From the NCBI GenBank assembly GCA_900549915.1, contig URQF01000043.1, forward strand, positions 1 through 10,158: DNA of 10,158 nt, read 5' to 3'. The translations under genes were made by a program, and so were the position numbers. Shown here piece after piece: positions 1 through 6,634 of the stretch (its first letter is position 1; each line of letters starts with the position of its first letter). The notes below the pieces were generated by a model that saw only the letters and a list, made by a program, of their open reading frames with translations, was not told the DNA's origin and ran no database searches. The DNA comes from an uncultured Mollicutes bacterium. GTDB taxonomy: Bacteria; Bacillota_I; Bacilli_A; RFN20; CAG-288.

Positions 1-2001
1 TTGTCCTTACTTGCCTTAGGGCTCGTTGGCTGTAACAGCAATGGAAGTGAACCAAGTGTTCATCCTTCTCTTACCCCGTCGGAGACAAAACCGAGCGAAG
101 AGCTTCCAACCGAGAAACCAAGCCAAGATGCTCCAAAGCCAAGTGAATCGGTTTCTGTTGCAGAAAAATATACGGTTTCTTTCTCCGATGTCGAAGGAGC
201 TAGTATCTCTCTTGACCATGAAGATAAAGAATATGAAGAAGGAGAGAGGGTAGAAATCACCATCACTCTTTCAGAGGGAAAAGCATTAAAAGAAATCACA
301 AGCGAAGATGTCGAAATCAGCGATCCTGTCACAAAGGAAAACATCGTAACAGCTAGTTTCGTCATGCCAAAGAAGAATGTCAGTTTCTCTGTTTCTGTTT
401 TCAATGGACACAAGGTTGCAAAGATTAACAACTATGACACCATCACCTTTGAGACTCTTTCTTTAAAAGAAGGAGATGTCATTGAAGATGATAAAAAAGC
501 AGTACTGACTGTTTCAGCATCTACTAATCAGTTTTCTGCTTCTTCTGCTCCTCGTTACTACATTGAAATTGATGGAACGAGGTATCATCCGACTATCGAA
601 GGTACCGCATATGTCAATTCCTTCAGTATCGAATTCACAAGGCCAAGCAAGGATATCGTTATCAATCTATCCTTTGCCTATAATTCCATTGACAATGAAA
701 AAGGTCATCATGTCACCTTGGAAGAAAACGAATATGTTTCTTTAGTCGGATATGACAAGGACCAAGCCTATACTTCTTTCTCTGGAAAACTTCTCCGTCA
801 GACTGGTTACAAAGTCACAAGTGTCAAAGTCAAAATCGGAGATGGAGAGTACCAGGAACAGCTCTCTGACTATAGTAAGTTCAACCCTGACAACCTGAGG
901 AGTCTTTATATCTATATCACGGCAGATGTCTCTATCAAGGTCGAAGGAAGCTTCACTGGTGCAAAGAAGATTTCTTATGTCAACTTAGATGCCGTTACCA
1001 TCAATAGCGGATATTATGAAGAAGCAACAGAAGGAGACGTCATTTCCGTCACCTACAAAGTCTCTCCAGAATATACCTTAGAGGGAAAACCGACTCTTAC
1101 TGGAACCACTGTTCCGGATAGCGACTATCAGACTGGCTACTTTAAATACACAGTAGGAACAGAAGATATTACGATTACCTTCCCCGCAAAAGAAAACGGA
1201 CAGATTGAAGTGGTTCAAAACGCTGATCTGGAATCTTACAAGATTCTTGTCAACAGCATAGAAACAAACTATTGCGGAGCCGGAAAGAACTTCACTCTCT
1301 ATCCAGTTGCCAAAGAAGGCAAAGTCGTCACATCAGCTCGAGTCATTCAAGAGGATGGAACCGCAGGGGAATACGAGGATGCAGTGGAAGATGCTTCTGG
1401 CAAACTCACAGTCCGTCTTACAAGGCCAAAAGCTGGAAACTGCAAAGTGGAAGTAAAGACACAAGATGGTATTGTAATCACCAATGAGGCAAGCGACAGA
1501 GGAACATTGACACTCTACCGGAACACCTATCTCAAAGGCGATCAAGTCAACTTCTATGTCACTCCGGAATCTAAGCTCTATACTTTCGAAAAGCTCATCA
1601 ATGCCGATACCCAAGAAGAAATATCCACCACTAGGAACGGATCAATCGGATACTTTACAAGGCCAGACGTCACTAGCTTGAAGATTAAGGCTGTGTTCTC
1701 TAAGGTTGCAACAATTTCTGTTTCCTTTGACGGATTTGATTCCGCAGATCTTAGTAGTTATTCGGTCAGTGGTAATCAGAGCGGAACCAGCTATACTTCT
1801 AATTTAGTCTCTGCTGAATTCCTCCAGGGCGAAACAATCTTCGTCTCTGCTTATGTAAAAGATTCTGCTACAAAAGCACTTCACATCTATAAGACTGTCA
1901 ATGGTGTCGATAGCGAAGTTACAAGAAGCTTTATTAACTATCAGATTTTGGTAGAAAAAGGATTAACCAAGATTTCCGTTAAAGTCACTGCCAAAGAATA
2001 A
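1..2001 (+). CDS. Surface lipoprotein with tandem beta-rich repeats (5' end outside window)
   Basis: Secreted, lipid-anchored surface protein of unknown ligand. The visible N-terminus is the hydrophobic part of a signal peptide with lipobox L-V-G-C (Cys11). No Lys/Arg-rich n-region precedes it, so the TTG at position 1 is probably an internal Leu codon and the true start lies upstream. Residues 12-50 form a Pro/Ser/Glu/Lys-rich stalk. From about residue 56 there are roughly seven degenerate repeats of 80-95 aa (about 56-134, 135-226, 236-322, 323-396, 400-487, 488-567, 568-664), several ending in a motif like F-x-R/M-P-x-x-(D/N)-V followed by alternating hydrophobics. That pattern resembles the bacterial surface repeat families of the Flg_new_2/InlB B-repeat type (family resemblance by eye). 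There are no catalytic motifs and only two cysteines. It shares a transcript direction with the next lipoprotein gene 43 bp downstream. The likely role is adhesion or scaffolding at the cell surface; function not recognised. Confidence 0.8.
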   Translation: MSLLALGLVGCNSNGSEPSVHPSLTPSETKPSEELPTEKPSQDAPKPSESVSVAEKYTVSFSDVEGASISLDHEDKEYEEGERVEITITLSEGKALKEITSEDVEISDPVTKENIVTASFVMPKKNVSFSVSVFNGHKVAKINNYDTITFETLSLKEGDVIEDDKKAVLTVSASTNQFSASSAPRYYIEIDGTRYHPTIEGTAYVNSFSIEFTRPSKDIVINLSFAYNSIDNEKGHHVTLEENEYVSLVGYDKDQAYTSFSGKLLRQTGYKVTSVKVKIGDGEYQEQLSDYSKFNPDNLRSLYIYITADVSIKVEGSFTGAKKISYVNLDAVTINSGYYEEATEGDVISVTYKVSPEYTLEGKPTLTGTTVPDSDYQTGYFKYTVGTEDITITFPAKENGQIEVVQNADLESYKILVNSIETNYCGAGKNFTLYPVAKEGKVVTSARVIQEDGTAGEYEDAVEDASGKLTVRLTRPKAGNCKVEVKTQDGIVITNEASDRGTLTLYRNTYLKGDQVNFYVTPESKLYTFEKLINADTQEEISTTRNGSIGYFTRPDVTSLKIKAVFSKVATISVSFDGFDSADLSSYSVSGNQSGTSYTSNLVSAEFLQGETIFVSAYVKDSATKALHIYKTVNGVDSEVTRSFINYQILVEKGLTKISVKVTAKE

Positions 2002-2005
2002 ACGA

Positions 2006-2024
2006 ATCTGCCAAAAAGGCAGAT
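2006..2024 (+). other. Intergenic hairpin just upstream of a ribosome binding site
   Basis: ATCTGCC (2006-2012), a five-A loop and GGCAGAT (2018-2024) form a perfect 7-bp stem between the two lipoprotein genes. No U-tract follows, so it is not a standard terminator. It ends three bases before the AAGGAGGT of the next gene. It may stabilise or tune the 3' part of a bicistronic message (inference). Confidence 0.45.
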
Positions 2025-2027
2025 ATT

Positions 2028-2035
2028 AAGGAGGT
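2028..2035 (+). promoter_or_regulatory. Strong Shine-Dalgarno for the second lipoprotein gene
   Basis: AAGGAGGT lies 9 nt before the ATG at 2045. It is a near-perfect anti-16S match, fixes this start, and shows that this organism does use Shine-Dalgarno initiation. Confidence 0.85.
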
Positions 2036-2044
2036 CAAACAAAA

Positions 2045-3856
2045 ATGAATGCTAAGAAATATTGCCTTCCGCTTCTCTCTATTCTGCTTCTTGCATCCTG
2101 CAACGGAAAAACAGATTCCACAACAGAGAAGCCAAAGGATTCCCTAAGTTCCACAACAGAGAAACCAAATGATTCCCTAAGTAACGTTCTTCCTTCCCCA
2201 AGCATAAGCGAATCGAAGCCCAGTACACAACCTGAGAAAAGCGAAGAAGAATATTTTTCGGATTATCTTTCCGGTTTGAAGAAAGGATTTTCCTTCGAAG
2301 GAAAAAACTATTACAAAACCAGTACTGGATACAGCAATTATTGCCTTGATGTAAAAGTCAAAGACGACGGATACGAATTTGTCCGCTATGACAGCAAACA
2401 GGATGAAGAGCCCAATCGAGACAGTGTCAGGATATCTTACTTCTACACCTATGACAAAGATCTGCAGATTCCTTATGTCTGTGAACCAATCCTCGACATC
2501 AACAATGCAATCGATTATGAACCAGCTCCTATCGGAGATAACGGAGATATTGTCAAATGGGCAGATTCCAGCTATGTGAACCTTTTCCAGAGTCTGACCA
2601 AAGATGACTTCTACTTAGAAGATGAAACCTTCTCCTTGGACACATCGAAAAGTTCCGTTCAGGCACTACTTCCCAAATTCGCTGAGCAGTTCTATCCGAA
2701 GAATCCAGGCTTCACTGTCAAAAGTCTTTCCTTTGTCTTCCATCAGGAAACCAAGGAGTTTACTTTCCAAAGGAAGTTCAATCCTTATGGTTTCTTTTCC
2801 CAGCAGATTCAAACCATATCTGGTAAAAGGACAGCGGGAGATGCTTTCTCCTTTGACCGTGAAGTGAAAGTCCTCGAAGGAGAAGAAAAAGCAGAATTGA
2901 AAGCTGCTTTTGACAAACTCAAAACCTATAAATACAGTTTCGAAGACATTATCTATACTCCTTCCTCGGATGCTTCCTCCTTGGTACAGGATTCCAAAAA
3001 TGAAGGCAAAACCGATGGAAAGAGTCTCATCGTCAGCACAGAATCCGATGGTATCGAGAATAATTTCCTCTACCAGGCAAAGGAAAACAACAAGATCCAA
3101 CAAGCTGTCAAGCTGAATGGAAACTATTACGCCTATCATGACCCTGTCAGTGCCAGAGTCACTTCTCTCCTCCCCTCCTTTGATAGGTCAACCCTCTTCT
3201 TTGACAAAAAGGAAGAAGAAGAGAACACTTATGTCTATAACAAAAAAGCAAAGTTCTCAAAGGCACAGACCTACAACAGGGACGGAGAAGGAAGAATCGT
3301 TTCTGAAAGGACGATTCATCTTCTCGATAACGGAGTGAAGTTCAACATCAACTTCGAATATCCTCAAAGCACAGAGGAGATCACATACATCTATTCCGAC
3401 GAAGACGATATTACAAAGACAATTGAAGTAAAGGAGGATTGCAGCGAACTAAAAACATCTGATTTAGTCGCAGGATACAAAGAAAATCTGAAAAATGTCA
3501 TTGCCTTGTTAGGATCAAAGGAAAATCTGGACCTTATTCCTGTCCTAGGCGGCAAAGAGTCCATCTGTGGTCTCTACTACTCCGATGGTGTCGATTCCGA
3601 AGGAGAAGTAACAAAGGAACGTTACTACGGATTCGAGTACCGACTTACCAAAGGAACGGAGTTAGCACAGACTCAAGCCTTGGAAACAAAACTGGAAGCA
3701 GCAGGATTTGCTCACAGTGCAACAGTCGGGACAATCTTCGGCGGAGATTATTACACCAAAACCATTCAAGTAGGCGAAGAAAACAAAACGATGGGACTAG
3801 AAATCGGCTATTCAACCTTATACTCCACTTTAGCGATTGCTCTTACCTGCCATTAG
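2045..3856 (+). CDS. Large lipoprotein of unknown function
   Basis: Predicted membrane-anchored lipoprotein of 603 aa. The signal peptide has Lys4-Lys5, a hydrophobic core and lipobox L16-A17-S18-C19, so the mature protein starts at Cys19. Residues 20-68 are a low-complexity Ser/Thr/Lys/Pro/Glu stalk with two copies of an 11-residue unit S-T-T-E-K-P-x-D-S-L-S. The rest is a soluble Tyr/Phe/Lys/Glu-rich region with alternating hydrophobics typical of extracytoplasmic beta-rich folds, an acidic segment near residue 395 (EEEE), and no transmembrane helix or recognisable active site. The start is supported by AAGGAGGT at 2028-2035. It lies 43 bp after the preceding lipoprotein gene, probably in the same operon, and is followed by an intrinsic terminator. 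Hydrophobic periodicity and charge are normal for a real gene. I do not recognise the family; a substrate-binding or envelope-associated role is only a guess. Confidence 0.85.
   Translation: MNAKKYCLPLLSILLLASCNGKTDSTTEKPKDSLSSTTEKPNDSLSNVLPSPSISESKPSTQPEKSEEEYFSDYLSGLKKGFSFEGKNYYKTSTGYSNYCLDVKVKDDGYEFVRYDSKQDEEPNRDSVRISYFYTYDKDLQIPYVCEPILDINNAIDYEPAPIGDNGDIVKWADSSYVNLFQSLTKDDFYLEDETFSLDTSKSSVQALLPKFAEQFYPKNPGFTVKSLSFVFHQETKEFTFQRKFNPYGFFSQQIQTISGKRTAGDAFSFDREVKVLEGEEKAELKAAFDKLKTYKYSFEDIIYTPSSDASSLVQDSKNEGKTDGKSLIVSTESDGIENNFLYQAKENNKIQQAVKLNGNYYAYHDPVSARVTSLLPSFDRSTLFFDKKEEEENTYVYNKKAKFSKAQTYNRDGEGRIVSERTIHLLDNGVKFNINFEYPQSTEEITYIYSDEDDITKTIEVKEDCSELKTSDLVAGYKENLKNVIALLGSKENLDLIPVLGGKESICGLYYSDGVDSEGEVTKERYYGFEYRLTKGTELAQTQALETKLEAAGFAHSATVGTIFGGDYYTKTIQVGEENKTMGLEIGYSTLYSTLAIALTCH
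2116..2181 (+). repeat. Two-copy 33-bp tandem repeat inside a lipoprotein stalk
   Basis: Units 2116-2148 and 2149-2181 are identical at 31 of 33 bases (G/A and G/T differences near the middle). The length is a multiple of three, so each copy adds 11 residues (S-T-T-E-K-P-K/N-D-S-L-S). The unit lies directly behind the lipidated cysteine, where stalk length can vary by slippage without harming the fold. Confidence 0.85.
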
Positions 3857-3859
3857 GAC

Positions 3860-3895
3860 AAAAAACAGCCTAGATGAAAATCCGGGCTGTTTTTT
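3860..3895. terminator. Bidirectional intrinsic terminator between convergent operons
   Basis: AAAAAACAGCC (3860-3870) pairs with GGCTGTTTTTT (3885-3895) around a 14-nt loop. It starts 4 nt after the lipoprotein stop codon. The GC-containing core is flanked by an A-tract on one side and a T-tract on the other, so it should end transcription from the lipoprotein operon on + and from the lipase/flavoprotein operon on -. Confidence 0.85.
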
Positions 3896-3955
3896 CATGG
3901 TGTCTATTACCTACAAAATCGATAAACGAAAACTCAATTATTTATAGCTGAAAGT

Positions 3956-3980
3956 TTATCAAACCTAATAATATTGATAA
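3956..3980. other. AT-rich spacer hairpin
   Basis: TTATCAA (3956-3962) and TTGATAA (3974-3980) form a 7-bp inverted repeat with an 11-nt loop, within the A/T-rich gap 3896-4049. The stem has only one G/C pair, so stability is low. The rest of this gap shows no gene, RNA or other convincing signal. Confidence 0.25.
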
Positions 3981-4042
3981 GAAGTGTTTTTTGTAGTTTC
4001 TTCTTTCACTTACGCTTTTTAATTTTACCTATTGAAGAAAGC

Positions 4043-4059
4043 TATCCATTTAATGGATA
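4043..4059. other. Perfect inverted repeat holding a stop codon in its loop
   Basis: TATCCAT (4043-4049) and ATGGATA (4053-4059) are exact complements around a 3-nt loop. That loop is the TAA stop of the minus-strand flavoprotein gene (TTA on +). There is no T-tract downstream on the minus strand. It may protect the 3' end of the message or be chance. Confidence 0.4.
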
Positions 4060-4670
4060 AAATTCAGATGATGAGCATGCTCCGTCTTGGGAAGAGAAAC
4101 GCCTTCTTTCTTTCCAGCTTCCCTGCATTTGAGAATATAAGACCTATTGAAAGCAAGGTTTCGCCTTGTCTGTAAGCCTTCCTCATCCCTCCTAGCTTCT
4201 CCTCTCTTACAACCGAAGACATTGTTCCAGTAGCTAGAGCCAACAAGGAACCTATTGGAAATCGTAGAGTATTTATTCAAGACATCAAAGGTTGTGCTAG
4301 TTCCAGCTCTTCTTGCTACCGCAATAGAAGCAACTGGCTTAAAGCGGAAAGCAGATGCGCTGGAATAAAAAGCACGATCCAACAAAGACAGAATCCGTCC
4401 GGATGGATGAGCATAGTAAACCGGCGACCCAAAGATAAAGCCATCGGCTTCTTTTGCCTTTTGGATGAATTCGTTGCAGACATCGTCATCAAAGATGCAG
4501 CCATCCTTGGTGCATTTATTGCAGCCGATACAATCCCGGATCGGTTTCACTCCGATTTGAAAGATTTCGGTTTCGATTCCTTCTTTTTGAAGCTGTCTGC
4601 TGATTTCTTCTAAAGCTACCCTTGTGTTTCCATCGGTGTGAATGGATCCATTCAACAAAAGAACTTTCAT
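4050..4670 (-). CDS. Flavodoxin-fold NAD(P)H-dependent FMN reductase / iron-sulfur flavoprotein family
   Basis: Cytoplasmic redox protein of 206 aa, full length for its group. The N-terminus has a beta strand followed by the FMN phosphate-binding loop N-G-S-x-x-x-x-G-N-T (residues 7-16). A compact cysteine cluster C47-x2-C50-x2-C53-x4-C58 matches the kind that carries a 4Fe-4S cluster in iron-sulfur flavoproteins (family knowledge). G-S-P-V-Y-Y (81-86) with a nearby S-G is the usual second FMN-contact loop, and R-R-A-G-T-S-T-T-F-D (120-129) is a conserved segment of this family. It likely moves electrons between NAD(P)H or ferredoxin, FMN and an unknown acceptor. The ATG at 4670 has AAAAGGAG at a normal distance. 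It lies 17 nt downstream of the lipase gene on the same strand, so the two should be cotranscribed. Exact substrate unknown; quinone, nitro- or azo-compound reduction are possible. Confidence 0.88.
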   Translation of the reverse strand: MKVLLLNGSIHTDGNTRVALEEISRQLQKEGIETEIFQIGVKPIRDCIGCNKCTKDGCIFDDDVCNEFIQKAKEADGFIFGSPVYYAHPSGRILSLLDRAFYSSASAFRFKPVASIAVARRAGTSTTFDVLNKYSTISNRFLVGSSYWNNVFGCKRGEARRDEEGLQTRRNLAFNRSYILKCREAGKKEGVSLPKTEHAHHLNFIH

Positions 4671-4679
4671 GTTCGTTTG

Positions 4680-4687
4680 CTCCTTTT
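4680..4687 (-). promoter_or_regulatory. Shine-Dalgarno of the flavoprotein gene
   Basis: On the minus strand AAAAGGAG ends 9 nt before the ATG. It fills most of the 17-nt gap after the lipase stop codon, supporting translation of both genes from one message. Confidence 0.8.
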
Positions 4688-6508
4688 CTATTTCGTTGTG
4701 ATTGTCACTGATTCGCTTGCTTCTCCGTACTCTAGAAGAAATGGATACTCTTCGCTTTGATCAAACTGGTTCAGTGTATACTTCGCATTCTCAACCTTGA
4801 TTTCGTATCCTGTCTCATTAGGAAGGATACAGCGAAGGATATTGCTTTCGATTTTGCAGGACAGAATCGAATGATCGGATATAGAGCCATTGCTGACCTC
4901 TAGATATATCTTGTTGTCTTTGAGAATGGTGAGGTTCGTACTATCCGTAAAATCATCAAGAGTCAGAATGTAGTGAGCACCGGTGCTATCGAATGCATCC
5001 ACATCTTTGGTAAAGTTCGGATCTTCGCTCCTTAGATGACTTAAGCAGAGTTCTGGATAATGAGCAGAGCCGATTGCTTTGATGTTGTCCCTGCTAAGAA
5101 AAGTAGGGAAGTAATCGCTATGATGATAAAGGACTTTAACAAGAGAGAAGAACAAGGATTTCAGAGAAGTGCTCAGCAGAGAATAATCCAGATTGATATC
5201 AAAGTCCTTCAATGTATCATGAAGAATCAGGATCAGCTCGTTTGCAAAAGAAGATGGATCCGAAGTAAGCAGGGCAAACAGGTAATCAATATCAGACTCA
5301 TAAAGAATGGTGCGGACTAAAGCAAGACCGATAGAGATCCTAGAAGACTTTGGATTACCGTTTCGATAGACTGTCTCAAAGATCATTCTAAGTCCAGGTT
5401 GATACTTCTCGACATAGTACTGCAAAGAAGGGATTCCATAATGGACAAGTTCATTGATGAAGTCTTCCAGGAAGAGCCCGGATGTCCAATGGTTGGTCTG
5501 CTTCTTTCCGTCTGCTAAGCTATCGCTCCTTTCAAAAGAGGAAATCTTATAGTCGCCAAGAACAGAATAGTTCTGCCTGTTCTTATAGTAATCAAGGACC
5601 TTGTTAATACTGGAAGAATAGTTTCGGTTCAAAGCAGGATCCAAAAGATAATGATCAACACCATAGCGTGTAAAATGAGTTGCACTCCTTGCAACCTTTG
5701 GTACCGGGTCATTGAAGTTCACAATGTTGTGAATATTATTATAAAAAGAAGAACGAGGTGAAACATCTTCTAAGAAGGAAGCACCCTGAGGCGGCTCAAA
5801 GCAATACGAATAAAGGTCTTCCTTATTGAGAGTAGCGTCTGTATGAAATAGATTCGGACTATCTTTAATCCTTTGATCTAGTCTTCCAGAGAAGAGGTTA
5901 TTCGTGGCACCTCCACGAGAATAACCGACCGTCCAGATTTTTACCTTTCCAGTAATATTCTTTTCCTTGATATAATCTTCAAAGCTATTCAGATAAATCG
6001 TGGATGCTTCATAGAAGCCTTGTGCCTGTTTTTGTTTTATGCCATCTCCAAGAGTGACGTTACTTGCCCATTCCTGCTCGTAGTTTCCGCCTCTGACTCC
6101 GCAGGCAATGAGGGTGTAATCTCCAAGTTTCTTTTTTGCAAAGACAGCACCCAGGGAATCCGTGGAAGGTTTTTGTTTGTAATAGATGTTTGTATCAAAA
6201 TCCGTGAATCCGTTTTGGGTTAAGAACTCCTCTGCATTCCGATATCGTTTTGAATAATCGTTTGTACTTCCGTTCCGATTCGAACCAAAGCAGGATATCG
6301 CAAAAGAAAGGGAGCAGGTAGAAAGACTTGGATTATACAAAGTAGAGTCGGTAGCAAAATAACTATCCTTATAACAGTATTGTCCAATATAATCCGTCTG
6401 TGTCCCCTGACTGTAATGGAACGACTTCCTTTCTGCTTGTTTTCCATGGCAGGAAGAAAGAGATAAGGCTAGCCTAAGTAGAAATAAAACAGGATTTTTC
6501 TTTTTCAC
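4688..6508 (-). CDS. Lipoprotein of the class 3-like lipase (alpha/beta hydrolase) group
   Basis: Predicted surface-anchored esterase/lipase of 606 aa from the GTG at 6508. This start gives a proper signal peptide: three lysines, a Leu-rich core and lipobox L-S-S-C with Cys20. An alternative GTG at 6565 would add 19 residues and bury the Lys-rich n-region. The nucleophile elbow is G-Y-S-R-G-G (Ser197). The acid is probably Asp267 in N-F-N-D-P-V-P-K, and the base His483 in S-A-H-Y-P-E-L, the usual order and wording in Firmicutes lipase_3-like proteins. After the hydrolase domain there is a beta-rich C-terminal tail of about 100 aa that could be a binding or accessory domain. No Shine-Dalgarno is visible, and an extended -10 element sits 7 nt before the GTG, so the message may be leaderless. 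The substrate (glycerolipid, wax or other ester) cannot be told from sequence. It heads an operon with the flavoprotein gene. Confidence 0.85.
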   Translation of the reverse strand: MKKKNPVLFLLRLALSLSSCHGKQAERKSFHYSQGTQTDYIGQYCYKDSYFATDSTLYNPSLSTCSLSFAISCFGSNRNGSTNDYSKRYRNAEEFLTQNGFTDFDTNIYYKQKPSTDSLGAVFAKKKLGDYTLIACGVRGGNYEQEWASNVTLGDGIKQKQAQGFYEASTIYLNSFEDYIKEKNITGKVKIWTVGYSRGGATNNLFSGRLDQRIKDSPNLFHTDATLNKEDLYSYCFEPPQGASFLEDVSPRSSFYNNIHNIVNFNDPVPKVARSATHFTRYGVDHYLLDPALNRNYSSSINKVLDYYKNRQNYSVLGDYKISSFERSDSLADGKKQTNHWTSGLFLEDFINELVHYGIPSLQYYVEKYQPGLRMIFETVYRNGNPKSSRISIGLALVRTILYESDIDYLFALLTSDPSSFANELILILHDTLKDFDINLDYSLLSTSLKSLFFSLVKVLYHHSDYFPTFLSRDNIKAIGSAHYPELCLSHLRSEDPNFTKDVDAFDSTGAHYILTLDDFTDSTNLTILKDNKIYLEVSNGSISDHSILSCKIESNILRCILPNETGYEIKVENAKYTLNQFDQSEEYPFLLEYGEASESVTITTK

Positions 6509-6515
6509 AAGATAA

Positions 6516-6524
6516 ATTTTATCA
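6516..6524 (-). promoter_or_regulatory. Extended -10 promoter of the lipase operon
   Basis: On the minus strand TG-A-TAAAAT fits an extended -10. The hexamer ends 7 nt before the GTG, so transcription should start at or next to the start codon. No good -35 is visible, as is usual for extended -10 promoters. Predicted by eye only. Confidence 0.5.
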
Positions 6525-6541
6525 GATACCAATAGGATTCG

Positions 6542-6587
6542 GTGAAAAACGGAAGAAGAAAACACTCTCTTTCTTGTTATTTTTCAC
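6542..6587. promoter_or_regulatory. Dyad symmetry (candidate operator) in the divergent promoter region
   Basis: GTGAAAAA (6542-6549) and TTTTTCAC (6580-6587) are exact reverse complements. Inner arms AAGAA (6553-6557) and TTCTT (6571-6575) are placed with the same symmetry. The dyad lies between the two divergent promoters. It is a plausible binding site for the XRE-type protein encoded next to it (inference); chance is possible in such A/T-rich sequence. Confidence 0.35.
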
Positions 6588-6595
6588 TCTTGTCA

Positions 6596-6623
6596 TTCAT
6601 AGGAAGAAAAGGAATGATATACT
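6596..6623 (+). promoter_or_regulatory. Promoter of the HTH-membrane gene
   Basis: TTCATA (6596-6601), a 16-bp spacer and TATACT (6618-6623) with TG one base ahead make an extended -10 promoter. Transcription should start near 6630-6632, only a few bases before the ATG at 6635, and no Shine-Dalgarno precedes that ATG. Confidence 0.5.
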
Positions 6624-6634
6624 TTTTCTTGGTC

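Noticed and set aside
60..431. Open frame of 123 codons on the minus strand
   Set aside because: Antisense to the repeat lipoprotein, whose signal peptide, stalk and repeats account for this DNA.
2666..3139. Open frame of 157 codons on the minus strand
   Set aside because: It lies wholly inside the 603-aa lipoprotein gene, has no supporting ribosome binding site or recognisable domain, and its composition is that of an antisense shadow.
6509..6565. Longer lipase start at GTG 6565
   Set aside because: It would put 19 extra residues ahead of the Lys-rich n-region and spoil a standard lipoprotein signal peptide, with no well-spaced Shine-Dalgarno.
6590..6623. TTGTCA (6590-6595) as the -35 of the HTH-membrane promoter
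   Set aside because: The spacer to TATACT would be 22 bp, too long for the usual sigma factor. TTCATA at 16 bp with an extended -10 is more plausible.
6542..6634. N-terminal extension of the HTH-membrane protein from GTG 6542
   Set aside because: It only has a weak AGGA at 4-nt spacing, and the extension would cover the candidate promoter and dyad. The ATG at 6635 directly precedes the HTH domain.
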